Shown here piece after piece: positions 47,270 through 55,805 of a stretch of 64,000 nucleotides of DNA (position 1 is its first letter; every line of letters starts with the position of its first letter). The notes below the pieces were generated by a model that was not told the DNA's origin, did not search any database, and saw only the letters and a list, made by a program, of their open reading frames with translations. The DNA is from Blastococcus sp. URHD0036 (GTDB lineage Bacteria; Actinomycetota; Actinomycetes; Mycobacteriales; Geodermatophilaceae): assembly GCF_000701365.1 (NCBI RefSeq), contig NZ_JNIK01000003.1:168897-232896 (forward strand), read 5' to 3'. The position numbers and the translations under genes are program-made.

Positions 47270-48097
47270 GTGAGACAGCTGCGCCAGCCCAGGCTCGCCG
47301 AGATCGTCGCCGCCAGTCTGCGGGACGACATCCTCAGCGGGAAGCTCAAGGAGGGCGACAGCCTCCCCCGCCAGGAGCAGCTGTTCACCCAGTTCCGCGT
47401 GAGCCTCCCCGCCGTCCGCGAGGCGATGCGGATCCTCGAGACCGAGGGCCTGATCTCCGTGCGCCGCGGCAACGTCGGCGGCGCGGTCGTGCACCTGCCC
47501 ACGAGCCAGCGCATCGCCCGGATGATCAGCATGGTGCTGCAGGTCCGGAGCACCACGCTGGGCGACGTCAGCGGCGCGCTGCTGCACCTGGAACCCGCCT
47601 GCGCGGCACTGGCCGCGGCCCGCCCCGACCGGTCGGAGACCGTCGTGCCGGCGCTGCGCGAGGTGATCGAGGCGCAGCACGCTGCCTTCGACGACCCGGC
47701 CCAGTACCCGGCCCTGGCCCGCCGGTTCCACGAGACGCTGGTCAGCCACTGCGGCAACGAGACGATGATCGTGATCATCGGGTCGCTGGAACAGGTGTGG
47801 ACGGCGCACGAGTCCACCGCCTGGGCCGAGGTGTCGATGCCTGACGGCCAGCTCGACGAGAACTCACCCCTGGCGCGCAAGTCCCGCCGGGCCGCCCTGC
47901 GCGACCACGAGAAGCTGCTGGCCGCCATCGAGGCCGGCGACGTCGACCGCGCCGTCGCGCTCGCCTCGGGCCACCTCGCGGCCGCCCGAGCCTCCAGCCC
48001 GAACCTCACCCGCGGCGTCAGCACCAGCGTGCTCGACGACGCGGAGATGGGCCTGGGCGTCGACCGCGGCTCCGCCGAGGACGCCCGCGACGCCTGA
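47270..48097 (+). CDS. GntR family regulator, FadR-type (FCD domain)
   Basis: A 275-residue FadR-subfamily regulator. Winged helix at about 7-75 (IVAASLRDDILSGKLKEGDSLPRQEQL, then SLPAVREAMRILETEGLISVRRGNVGGA) and an FCD ligand domain (about 95-240) with the expected metal-site His in RRFHETL and ALRDHEKLL. GTG 47270 is preferred over GTG 47237 because GGAGAGA lies just before it. It can be read from the crotonase operon. FCD domains often bind carboxylates. Its likely operators are the paired AT-rich motifs at 45100 and 48189. Confidence 0.88.
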   Translation: MRQLRQPRLAEIVAASLRDDILSGKLKEGDSLPRQEQLFTQFRVSLPAVREAMRILETEGLISVRRGNVGGAVVHLPTSQRIARMISMVLQVRSTTLGDVSGALLHLEPACAALAAARPDRSETVVPALREVIEAQHAAFDDPAQYPALARRFHETLVSHCGNETMIVIIGSLEQVWTAHESTAWAEVSMPDGQLDENSPLARKSRRAALRDHEKLLAAIEAGDVDRAVALASGHLAAARASSPNLTRGVSTSVLDDAEMGLGVDRGSAEDARDA

Positions 48098-48119
48098 GCC
48101 CGCCCGAACCACCGCTTCC

Positions 48120-48153
48120 CGGAGCCCCCGTGCCGATCGGCACGGGGGCTCCG
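48120..48153 (+). terminator. Strong hairpin terminator after the GntR gene
   Basis: Arms CGGAGCCCCCGTGCC and GGCACGGGGGCTCCG pair perfectly over a GATC loop, starting 22 bases after the GntR stop. The following TCGTCCTT is mildly pyrimidine-rich. It is one of the most stable hairpins in the window. Confidence 0.85.
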
Positions 48154-48448
48154 TCGTCCTTCCGGCCGGTCCACGCGACCCTGGCGGATATTTTATAAAA
48201 GAAGCCGATGAGGCCTTCCGTCGGTGAGTGGCCTGTGCCACAGTCGCAGACAAGTCGATGAGCGGCCCGGCTCGACGCACATCGGCCTGAACGACTCCCC
48301 GTGACCGGCGGATCCCGCCGGTCGGACGTCGCCCCGAGGACGTCCGCACGCGCACCTCGCGGCGCCGCACGGGACCGGGACCCGACGCCGCCGTACCGGT
48401 CCGTCGACCGTCGCTGACCCGCGCCCCGCCTCCCCTGGGAGTACCCGC
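48154..48448 (+). promoter_or_regulatory. Promoter and long 5' leader of the aldehyde dehydrogenase operon
   Basis: There is no gene in this stretch. TATTTTATAAAAGAA at 48189-48203, containing the perfect palindrome TTTTATAAAA, marks the promoter or operator. If transcription starts just after it, the leader is about 230 bases. Within it, GACCGGCGG and CCGCCGGTC (48303-48323) form a 9-bp hairpin with a three-base loop. The ribosome site is CTGGGAG near 48436. No known riboswitch pattern was recognised. Confidence 0.5.
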
Positions 48449-49921
48449 ATGAGTGGTCTGCTCGCCCGCCGCTCCTCCTACGTCGCCGGCCGCTGGGCCG
48501 AGGCCGGGGAGCCGTTCGCGGTGGAGGACCCGGCCGCGGAGTCGGTGGTCTGCGAGCTCGCCTCGGCGACCGCGGACGACGTCGAGGAGGCGGTCTCCGC
48601 GGCGCGGGTGAGCGTCGACTCGGGGGTCTGGGCCGATCTCCCGGCGTCCGCCCGCGCCGACACGGTGCGGGCGCTGCTCGACCACCTGGCCCTCCTGCGC
48701 GAGCCGCTGATCGCCAGCATCGTCGCCGAGGCCGGCCAGCCGGCCTGGTTCGCCGGGATGCTGCAGGTCGACGCCGGGCTGGACCTCGGCCGGCGGACCG
48801 TCGACCTCTACATGGCGATGCCGCACGAGGAGACCAACCCCGTTCCGGTCGACGAACTGGTCCGCGGCCGGGTCGCCCTCAGCGTCCGCCGGCACGAGCC
48901 GGTCGGCGTGGTCTCGGCCATCACCCCGTACAACGCCGCCTTCATCATGGCGATGCAGAAGGTGGTCCCGGCACTGATGGCCGGCAACTCCGTCGTCCTG
49001 CGGCCCAGTCCGCTGACCCCGCTGTCGTCCCTGGCCCTCGGGATGGCCGCCGAGGCGGTGGACCTGCCGCCCGGGGTCCTCAACATCGTGGTCGAGGGCG
49101 GCTCGTCCGGCGCGCAGGTGATGACGACCGACCGCCGGGTCGACATGGTGTCGTTCACCGGCTCCACCGCCGTCGGGCGGCAGATCCTCGCCCAGGCCGC
49201 GCCCACCGTGAAGCACGTCGCGCTGGAGCTCGGCGGCAAGTCCGCCCAGATCTACCTGCCCGACGCGCTGCACCGGGTCGCCCAGGGCGCGGCCGCCGTC
49301 GTCGCCGCGACCGCCGGACAGGCCTGCGTCGCCGCCACCCGGATGCTCGTCCCGCACGAGAGCAAGGACGACGTCCTGGCCGCGGTCTCCGCCGCGTACG
49401 GCGCGCTCACGGTCGGCCCCCCGACCGCGCCGGACACCGTCCTCGGCCCGGTGATCAGCGCCGCCCAACGCGACCGCTGCGAACGCTTCGTCGCCCTGGC
49501 CGAGGAGCACGGCGGCAAGGTCGTCACCGGCGGCGGCCGACCCGCGCACCTGGACCGCGGCTACTACGTCGAGCCCACCGTCCTCGACGTCCCCGACAAC
49601 ACCAACCCCGCGGCCCAGGAGGAGATCTTCGGGCCGGTGCTCACGGTGATCGGCTACCGCGACCTCGACGACGCCGTCCGCATCGCCAACGACAGCCCCT
49701 ACGGGCTCTCCGGCCAGGTGTACGGCGCCGACGTCGCCGCCGCGACCGCGGTCGCCCGCCGGCTGCGCACCGGCGCGGTCAACGTCAACACCTCCGTCTT
49801 CAGCGCCTACGCCCCCAGCGGCGGCTACAAGCAGTCCGGCCTCGGGCGGGAGCGCGGTCCCGACGGGATCCGCGCCTTCCAGGAGGTCAAGCACATGTCC
49901 ATCGGCGAACTGCCCCGATAG
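48449..49921 (+). CDS. NAD(P)-dependent aldehyde dehydrogenase
   Basis: A 490-residue aldehyde dehydrogenase. Glu260 (ALELGGKS) and Cys293 (GQACVAAT) are the catalytic pair; EIFGPVLTVI and the C-terminal SGLGRERG are intact. The substrate-channel motif ITPWN is ITPYN here (159-162). It leads the third module and lies 27 bases before the amidohydrolase gene. It may oxidise an aldehyde formed by the P450 or by retro-aldol cleavage, but a specific substrate cannot be named. Confidence 0.92.
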   Translation: MSGLLARRSSYVAGRWAEAGEPFAVEDPAAESVVCELASATADDVEEAVSAARVSVDSGVWADLPASARADTVRALLDHLALLREPLIASIVAEAGQPAWFAGMLQVDAGLDLGRRTVDLYMAMPHEETNPVPVDELVRGRVALSVRRHEPVGVVSAITPYNAAFIMAMQKVVPALMAGNSVVLRPSPLTPLSSLALGMAAEAVDLPPGVLNIVVEGGSSGAQVMTTDRRVDMVSFTGSTAVGRQILAQAAPTVKHVALELGGKSAQIYLPDALHRVAQGAAAVVAATAGQACVAATRMLVPHESKDDVLAAVSAAYGALTVGPPTAPDTVLGPVISAAQRDRCERFVALAEEHGGKVVTGGGRPAHLDRGYYVEPTVLDVPDNTNPAAQEEIFGPVLTVIGYRDLDDAVRIANDSPYGLSGQVYGADVAAATAVARRLRTGAVNVNTSVFSAYAPSGGYKQSGLGRERGPDGIRAFQEVKHMSIGELPR

Positions 49922-49948
49922 AACCCACCCCCAGGGAGCGGAAAGACC

Positions 49949-51151
49949 ATGACGCAGGACCGGAACCTCGACTGGCTCATCTCCGTCGACGACCACATCC
50001 TCGAGCCGCCGAACCTCTGGCTGGACCGGCTGCCGAGCAAGGACCACGACCGGGCGCCGCACATCGTCACCGAGGGCACCAGCGAGTACTGGGTGTACGA
50101 GGGCAAGAAGCTGCCGACCTCGGGCCTGTCGGCGGTGGCCGGCAAGACCAAGGAGGAGTTCAGCCCCGAGCCGGTCACCTACGCGGAGATGCGGCCCGGC
50201 TGCTACGACCCGGTCGCCCGGCTCGAGGACATGGACCGCGCCGGCGTGCTGGCCTCGCTGTGCTTCCCGTCGGTCACCCGGTTCTGCGGCCAGCTGTTCA
50301 ACGAGGCCCAGGACCACGAGTTCGCCTTCCGGCTGCTGCAGATCTACAACGACTGGGTCATCGAGGACTGGGCCGGCGCGGCGCCGGGCCGGTACATCCC
50401 GCTCACCCTCATCCCGCTGTGGGACCCGGCCCTCGCCGCCAAGGAGCTGGAGCGCTGCGCGGCCAAGGGCGCGACCGGGTTCGCCTTCTCGGAGAACCCC
50501 GAGCCGCTGGGCCTGCCGACGATCCACGACCCGGCCGGCTACTGGGACCCGGTCATGGCCGCGGCGTCGGACCTGGAGATGGTCGTCTCCATGCACGTCG
50601 GCTCGTCGTCGACGCTGCCGTCGATCTCCAAGGACGCCCCGTTCATGGCCAACCTCGCCTGGGGTGCCACCCGCACCTCCGGGACGATGCTGTCGTTCCT
50701 GTTCAGCGGCCTGTTCACCCGGTACCCGAACCTGAAGATCGCCCTCTCGGAGGGCGAGGCCGGCTGGATGCCGTACTTCCTCGAGCGGGCTGAGCAGGTG
50801 CTGGACAAGCAGCGGCACTGGGTGAAGCGCGGCGTCCAGCTCGCCGGGCACGCCGGCACGTCGGTCGACCTGGACACCCTCGACATCCGGCAGCTGTTCC
50901 GGGACCACGTGTTCGGCTGCATCATCGAGGACCACCACGCGATCGCCAGTCTCGACGAGATCGGCGAGGACAACATCATGATCGAGACGGACTACCCGCA
51001 CTCCGACTCGACCTGGCCGGACTCCATCGAGGTCGCGCAGAAGCTCGTCGCGCCGCTGACCCCGGAGCAGCAGTACAAGGTGCTGCGCGGCAACGCCGAG
51101 CGGCTCTACCGGTTCACCCCCGCCGAGCCCCCCGCTGCCCCCCGCTCCTGA
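49949..51151 (+). CDS. Amidohydrolase family 2 protein
   Basis: A 400-residue amidohydrolase_2 TIM barrel. Asp14-Asp15-His16 (SVDDHILEP), the His in SMHVGSSS and IETDYPHSD near residue 352 are the metal or catalytic candidates. It is a close relative of 33193-34518 (shared SGLSAVAGK/GLNAVAGK, EMRPGC, DYPHSD) and more distant from 6140-7225. ATG with GGGAGCGG upstream. It follows the aldehyde dehydrogenase and precedes a P450 gene by 71 bases. ACMSD-like decarboxylation and hydrolysis remain equally possible. Confidence 0.88.
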   Translation: MTQDRNLDWLISVDDHILEPPNLWLDRLPSKDHDRAPHIVTEGTSEYWVYEGKKLPTSGLSAVAGKTKEEFSPEPVTYAEMRPGCYDPVARLEDMDRAGVLASLCFPSVTRFCGQLFNEAQDHEFAFRLLQIYNDWVIEDWAGAAPGRYIPLTLIPLWDPALAAKELERCAAKGATGFAFSENPEPLGLPTIHDPAGYWDPVMAAASDLEMVVSMHVGSSSTLPSISKDAPFMANLAWGATRTSGTMLSFLFSGLFTRYPNLKIALSEGEAGWMPYFLERAEQVLDKQRHWVKRGVQLAGHAGTSVDLDTLDIRQLFRDHVFGCIIEDHHAIASLDEIGEDNIMIETDYPHSDSTWPDSIEVAQKLVAPLTPEQQYKVLRGNAERLYRFTPAEPPAAPRS

Positions 51152-51222
51152 CGACGCTCCCCCCGATCCGACCCGCCCCCACGGTGACCGGCGCCCGAGC
51201 CGGCCGACAGGAGTGCCCAGCG

Positions 51223-52467
51223 ATGACCGACACCGCGCCGCTGCTCGACCCCACCCGGGTGCGCGAGCTCTTCGACCTCCGGGGCAGCTACATGGCCCGG
51301 GTGGGCGGCGGCTTCGAGGGAGACCCCTATCCGCTCTGGAACCGGCTGCGCGAGCAGGCGCCCGTGCACGAGGGCGCCCTGCACGACCTGTCCGACTACC
51401 CCGGCGAGTACCTCTTCCAGGGGCTGCCCGAGCCCGACCGCCCGCACTACACGGCGTTCAGCTACGCCGCGTGCAACGACATCTACCGGGACGCCGAGCT
51501 GTTCGCGTCCAACCCGGAGCCGATCGACCTCTCGAAGCCGAGCCCGAACAACACCCTGCTGAACATGGGCGGGCAGCAGCACCGCCGCTACCGGGCCCTG
51601 GTGCAGCCGCGGTTCGCGCCGAAGCAGGTGGAGTGGTGGGTCCGGAAGTCGATCGACACGATCGTGCACGCCCTGATCGACCACCTGCAGGGCGCCGGCC
51701 GGGCCGAGCTCAACGTCGACTTCTGCGCGGCGATCCCCGTGCTGACCATCACGGGGGCCTTCGGCATCCCGGTCGACCAGGCCCTCGACCTCCGCGCGGC
51801 CAACGACCCGATGACGACGGTCGGCATCATCGCGCCCCTGGTGGCCGCCCGCCGCGAGGAGCCCGGCGACGACCTGCTCACCGTGCTGGTGCAGGCGGAG
51901 CTGACGGACGAGGACGGCACCGTCCACCGGCTGTCGGACCCGGAGATCTACTCGTTCTGCATGCTCCTGCTCGCGGCCGGCTCCGGGACGACGTGGAAGC
52001 AGATGGGCATCACGCTCACCGCGCTGCTGCAGCGGCCGGAGGTGCTGGCGGCCGTCCGCGCGGACCGCTCGCTGCTGAAGCCGGCGATCGAGGAGGCGCT
52101 GCGCTGGCAGCCCACCGACCCGTGCTTCGCCCGGTTCGTCACCCGCGACACCGAGTTCCACGGCGTGCAGGTGCCCGCGGGCGCGGTCATGCACATCAAC
52201 CTCGGGGCGGCCAACCGCGACCCGGAGCGGTTCGAGCGGCCCGACGAGTTCGACATCTCCCGGACGCCGCGGCCGATGTTCTCCTTCGGCGGCGGCCCGC
52301 ACATCTGCCTGGGCATGCACGTCGCCCGCGCCGAGATGCTCACCGGCATCGGCGCGCTGCTCGACCGGCTCCCCGGCCTGCGGCTGGACCCCGACGCGGA
52401 GGCTCCCCGGTACGTCGGCTTCTACGAGCGCGGCGCCACCGCCATCCCCGTCCTCTTCGAGAACTGA
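51223..52467 (+). CDS. Cytochrome P450 monooxygenase
   Basis: A full-length 414-residue P450. I-helix AAGSGTT (251-257), ExxR at Glu291-Arg294 and the heme loop FGGGPHICLG with Cys362 are intact. ATG 51223 follows ACAGGAG; an in-frame GTG 39 bases upstream has no ribosome site. It is only distantly similar to the P450 at 11909. It sits between an amidohydrolase and a DDN-type reductase gene. It probably oxidises a ring or side chain in the third module. Confidence 0.93.
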   Translation: MTDTAPLLDPTRVRELFDLRGSYMARVGGGFEGDPYPLWNRLREQAPVHEGALHDLSDYPGEYLFQGLPEPDRPHYTAFSYAACNDIYRDAELFASNPEPIDLSKPSPNNTLLNMGGQQHRRYRALVQPRFAPKQVEWWVRKSIDTIVHALIDHLQGAGRAELNVDFCAAIPVLTITGAFGIPVDQALDLRAANDPMTTVGIIAPLVAARREEPGDDLLTVLVQAELTDEDGTVHRLSDPEIYSFCMLLLAAGSGTTWKQMGITLTALLQRPEVLAAVRADRSLLKPAIEEALRWQPTDPCFARFVTRDTEFHGVQVPAGAVMHINLGAANRDPERFERPDEFDISRTPRPMFSFGGGPHICLGMHVARAEMLTGIGALLDRLPGLRLDPDAEAPRYVGFYERGATAIPVLFEN

Positions 52468-52479
52468 GGGGGTCCCGAC

Positions 52480-52923
52480 ATGGCGCAGTACCAGCAGATC
52501 GACGCCTCGCTGTTCGGCCCGGACCACGTGCGGCGCTACCGCGAGACCGACGGCGAGGTCGGCTACCTCTGGAACGGGGTGCCGATCCTGCTGCTGACCA
52601 CGACCGGCCGGAAGAGCGGCGAGCCGCGGACGACGCCGCTGATCTTCGCCCGCGACGGCGACGACCTCCTCGTCGTCGCCTCGCAGGGCGGCGCCCCCAC
52701 GCACCCGAACTGGTACCTCAACCTGCTCGGGCACCCGGCGGCCGAGGTGCAGGTGCGGGCCGACCGCTTCCCCGTGGCCGCCCGGACGGCGAGCGAGGAG
52801 GAGCGCCCCCGGTTGTGGGACGTCGTCCGCGGCCCGTGGCCCAACTACGACGTCTACCAGGAGCGCACCGACCGGGTCATCCCCGTCGTGGTGCTCTCCC
52901 CCACCGGCGGTGCACGTGGCTGA
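52480..52923 (+). CDS. Deazaflavin (F420)-dependent nitroreductase-family protein (DDN/DUF385)
   Basis: A 147-residue split-barrel protein of the DDN/FDOR-A type. The diagnostic core PILLLTTTGRKSGEPRTTPLIFA (about 35-57) and GGAPTHPNWYLNLLGHPAAEVQV (about 70-92) bind F420 phosphate and the deazaflavin. Such enzymes reduce enones, quinones or nitro groups with F420H2. It overlaps the start of the CoA-transferase gene. With three LLM proteins in the window it makes the pathway appear F420-dependent. Confidence 0.9.
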   Translation: MAQYQQIDASLFGPDHVRRYRETDGEVGYLWNGVPILLLTTTGRKSGEPRTTPLIFARDGDDLLVVASQGGAPTHPNWYLNLLGHPAAEVQVRADRFPVAARTASEEERPRLWDVVRGPWPNYDVYQERTDRVIPVVVLSPTGGARG

Positions 52924-54133
52924 GCCGGAGACCCAGGCGTTCACCGGGCTGAAGGTGGTGGAGCTGGCCCAGTGGGTGTTCGTCCCGGTGGCCGGCGCAC
53001 TGCTGGCCGACTGGGGCGCCGACGTCGTGCACGTCGAGCCGCTGACCGGCGACCCGTACCGGGGCCTGATGAGCCAGGGCATCGGCTCCGACGCCGGCGG
53101 GGTCAACGTCTCCATGGCCCTGGCCAACCGGGGGAAGCGGTCGATCGCCCTCGACGTCCGGACCGAGGGCGGGCAGCAGGTCCTGCACCGCATGCTCGAC
53201 TCCGCCGACGTCTTCCTCACCAACCTGCGGCCCGGCGCGCTGGAGCGCCTGGGTCTGGGCGCCGAGGAGCTCACCGCCCGCTACCCGCGGCTGGTCCACG
53301 CCCGGGGCCACGGCTTCGGGGTGCGCGGGCCGGACGCCGACCAGGCCGGCTACGACGGGTCGGCCTACTGGGCCCGCGGGGGCCTGGCGCACGTGCTGAC
53401 CCCGCCCGACCGCGACTACCCGATCGGCCAGCGCGGGGCCATGGGCGACCGCAACGGCGGGCTGGCGCTGGCGTTCGGCGTCGCCGCCGCCCTGCTGCGC
53501 CGCGAGCGCACCGGCGCCGGAGGCGTGGTCGACGTCTCGCTCCTGGGCACCGCGCTGTGGACGCTGTCGTCGGACCTGCTGGCCGCGATGAGCGGCTCCC
53601 CGCCCCGGCCGAACCCCGGCCGCGGCCCCACACCCAACCCGCTGGTCGGCGCCTACCGGACGCAGGACGGCCGGCACGTCCAGCTCGTCTGCCTGGAGGG
53701 CGACCGCTACTGGGCACCGTTCTGCCGGCTGATCGGCCGCCCCGAGCTGGCCGGCGACCCGCGCTTCGCCGACCTGCACGCCCGGCGGGAGAACAGCGCG
53801 GCCTGCGTCGCCCTGCTCGACGAGGAGTTCGCCGCCCGCACGCTCAAGGAGTGGGTCACGCTGCTGGCCGACTTCGACGCGCCGTGGGCCGTCGTGCAGA
53901 CGGTCGAGGAGCTCGTCGACGACCCGCAGGTGGTCGCCAACGGCTACGTCGGCACCGTCACCGACGGCGGCACCACCTACCGGCTGCCCAACGTGCCGGT
54001 CCAGTTCGACGGCCGCCCGGCGGAGCTGCGCCGCGGCCCGGAGCACGGGGAGCACACCGAGGCGGTGCTGCTCGAGCTCGGCTACGGCTGGGACGAGGTC
54101 TCCGCCCTGCAGTCGGCCGGGGTCATCCCGTGA
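52910..54133 (+). CDS. Family III CoA-transferase (CaiB/BaiF), single domain
   Basis: A 407-residue CaiB/BaiF protein, opening LKVVELAQWVFVPVAGALLADWGA with the CoA-region MALANRGKRSIALDVR. At the catalytic Asp position it reads VDVSLLG, so Gly replaces the nucleophile. GTG 52910 and GTG 52916 are both possible starts; each overlaps the DDN gene. The stop overlaps the DUF35 start (GTGA). Together with the two tandem proteins it suggests that the module's transferases act without the usual aspartyl-CoA thioester. Confidence 0.88.
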   Translation: MHVAEPETQAFTGLKVVELAQWVFVPVAGALLADWGADVVHVEPLTGDPYRGLMSQGIGSDAGGVNVSMALANRGKRSIALDVRTEGGQQVLHRMLDSADVFLTNLRPGALERLGLGAEELTARYPRLVHARGHGFGVRGPDADQAGYDGSAYWARGGLAHVLTPPDRDYPIGQRGAMGDRNGGLALAFGVAAALLRRERTGAGGVVDVSLLGTALWTLSSDLLAAMSGSPPRPNPGRGPTPNPLVGAYRTQDGRHVQLVCLEGDRYWAPFCRLIGRPELAGDPRFADLHARRENSAACVALLDEEFAARTLKEWVTLLADFDAPWAVVQTVEELVDDPQVVANGYVGTVTDGGTTYRLPNVPVQFDGRPAELRRGPEHGEHTEAVLLELGYGWDEVSALQSAGVIP

Positions 54134-54573
54134 CGTCGTCCCCGCCCCCGTCGTCCGGGCGCCCGCTGCCCGTGCCCGACGCGCTGTCCGCGCCCTACTG
54201 GGCGGCCGCCGCCCGGCACGTGCTCACGCTGTCGCGCTGCTCGGACTGCGGCACGCTCACCCATCCGCCGGACGTGGTCTGCGATGCCTGCGGCAGCACC
54301 GACCCCCGGTTCACGGCCGTCCCGGTGGACGGCCGGGGCGTCGTCCGCTCCTGGACGGTGGTCCGGCAGTCGTTCCTGCCCGGCTTCGCCGACCTGCTGC
54401 CCTTCGTGCTCGTGGACGTCGAGCTGACCGAGCAGCCGGACGTGCGGCTGGTCGGCCGGCTGCTCGACGGGCCGGACGCCCCGCTCAAGACCGGCTCCCC
54501 GGTGCGGGTGGCCTTCGAGGACCTCGCCGAGGGCGTCGCCGTGCCCGCCTTCGTGCTGGCGGAGTCCGCGTGA
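54130..54573 (+). CDS. DUF35 zinc-ribbon/OB-fold protein
   Basis: A 147-residue DUF35 protein. Zinc ligands are Cys37, Cys40, Cys51 and Cys54 (CSDCG...CDAC), then an OB-fold to about residue 140 containing GRGVVRSWTVVRQSFLPGF. Both ends overlap neighbours by GTGA: the CoA-transferase before and the thiolase-like gene after. It is expected to form an aldolase complex with the thiolase-like protein. Confidence 0.88.
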   Translation: MTSSPPPSSGRPLPVPDALSAPYWAAAARHVLTLSRCSDCGTLTHPPDVVCDACGSTDPRFTAVPVDGRGVVRSWTVVRQSFLPGFADLLPFVLVDVELTEQPDVRLVGRLLDGPDAPLKTGSPVRVAFEDLAEGVAVPAFVLAESA

Positions 54574-55799
54574 GCGCGCCCAACCGGGCCCGCGACGAGG
54601 TCGCGATCGTCGGCTACGCCCAGTCCCCCGTCGTCCGGCACGCCGACCGCAGCCTCGGCGCGCTGACCCTGGACACCGCCCGCGCGGCCATCGCCGACGC
54701 CGGGCTCACCCCCGACCAGGTCGACGGGTTCGTGACGGCGTCGCTGTTCCCCACCTCCGGCGAGCACGCAGTGGTCGACGGCGTCAGCGTCGTCTCGGCC
54801 GACTGGCTGGCCGCCCGGCTGAACCCGAACCCGCGGTACGCGGCGAACTTCTCGGGCCTGGGGCAGATCCCGGGCTCGATGGCGATGGCGGTCAACGCCG
54901 TCGCCAGCGGCGCGGCCGAGCACGTGCTCGTGCACCGGGCGCTGCACAACCCCGCCGGCAGCTACCACGGCACGCGCGCGGCGGAGTTCCGCGGCGGTCT
55001 GCAGTGGACCGCACCCCAGGGGTTCTTCGGCCCCCTGGCGATGATCGGGCTCACCTACAACGAGTACGTGCAGCGGTACGGCGCCTCCCGGGAGGCGCTG
55101 GCCGAGGTGGTCGTCGAGGCCCGGAAGAACGGTGCCCGGCTGCCCTGGTCGCACTGGTCGGGCCGGCCGCTGACGGCGGAGCAGTACCTGGCCGAGCCGA
55201 TGCTCGCCGACCCGATCGGACGCTTCGACTGCGACATCCCGGTCGACGGCGCCGCGGCGTTCGTGCTCACCACCGCCGAGCGCGCCCGCGACCTGCCGCA
55301 CCGCCCGGTGCACGTCTCCGGGTACGCCAGCGGGGCGCCCCCGCGGCGGCGGCTGCCGGCGCACTGGCCGCTGGACGACATCATGGCCGCGGGCACCGAG
55401 ATGGCCGACCGGCTGTGGGCCGCCGCGGGCATGGGGCTGGACGAGATCGACCTCCTGCAGGTCTACGACGGCTTCTCCCCGCTGGTGTTCCTCTGGCTGG
55501 AGGCCCTGGGCCGCTGCCCGGTCGGCGAGGGCCACCACTACGTGCGCGACGGCGGGATCGACAGCGACCGTCCCGGCGCCGACCCGGTGCTGCTGTCCGG
55601 CGGGTCGCTGGGCAACGGCCGGATGCACGGCGTCCCGCAACTGCTCGAGTGCTACCTGCAGGTCTCCGGCCGGGCCGGCGAGCGCCAGCGCGACGGCGTC
55701 ACCACCGCGCTGTCCTGCCACTCCTCCCCCCATCTCGGCGGCGCGCTCGTCTACAGCGCGCACCCCCAGCCAGCCACCCACCACGACCCGAGGACGTGA
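54570..55799 (+). CDS. Thiolase-like protein (Ltp type), candidate retro-aldolase subunit
   Basis: A 409-residue SCP2-thiolase-type protein. The Cys position reads NFSGLGQIPGSMAMA, without Cys. The motif LQVYDGFSPLVFLWLEALGRC is shared with the other three. The C-terminal loop differs: LSGGSLGNGRMHGVPQ replaces the NTDGG type, so its active site may have diverged further. It starts with GTG overlapping the DUF35 stop. It is followed after seven bases by a 15-codon ORF and the phosphotransferase gene. Confidence 0.87.
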   Translation: MSAPNRARDEVAIVGYAQSPVVRHADRSLGALTLDTARAAIADAGLTPDQVDGFVTASLFPTSGEHAVVDGVSVVSADWLAARLNPNPRYAANFSGLGQIPGSMAMAVNAVASGAAEHVLVHRALHNPAGSYHGTRAAEFRGGLQWTAPQGFFGPLAMIGLTYNEYVQRYGASREALAEVVVEARKNGARLPWSHWSGRPLTAEQYLAEPMLADPIGRFDCDIPVDGAAAFVLTTAERARDLPHRPVHVSGYASGAPPRRRLPAHWPLDDIMAAGTEMADRLWAAAGMGLDEIDLLQVYDGFSPLVFLWLEALGRCPVGEGHHYVRDGGIDSDRPGADPVLLSGGSLGNGRMHGVPQLLECYLQVSGRAGERQRDGVTTALSCHSSPHLGGALVYSAHPQPATHHDPRT

Positions 55800-55805
55800 T
55801 CGGCC

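Noticed and set aside
45104..47809. 901-codon open frame on the minus strand
   Set aside because: It is antisense to the crotonase, acyl-CoA dehydrogenase and GntR genes, all of which have intact family motifs.
47864..51001. 1045-codon open frame on the minus strand
   Set aside because: It is antisense to the aldehyde dehydrogenase and amidohydrolase genes, with Arg/Gly/Val-rich composition and no recognisable domain.
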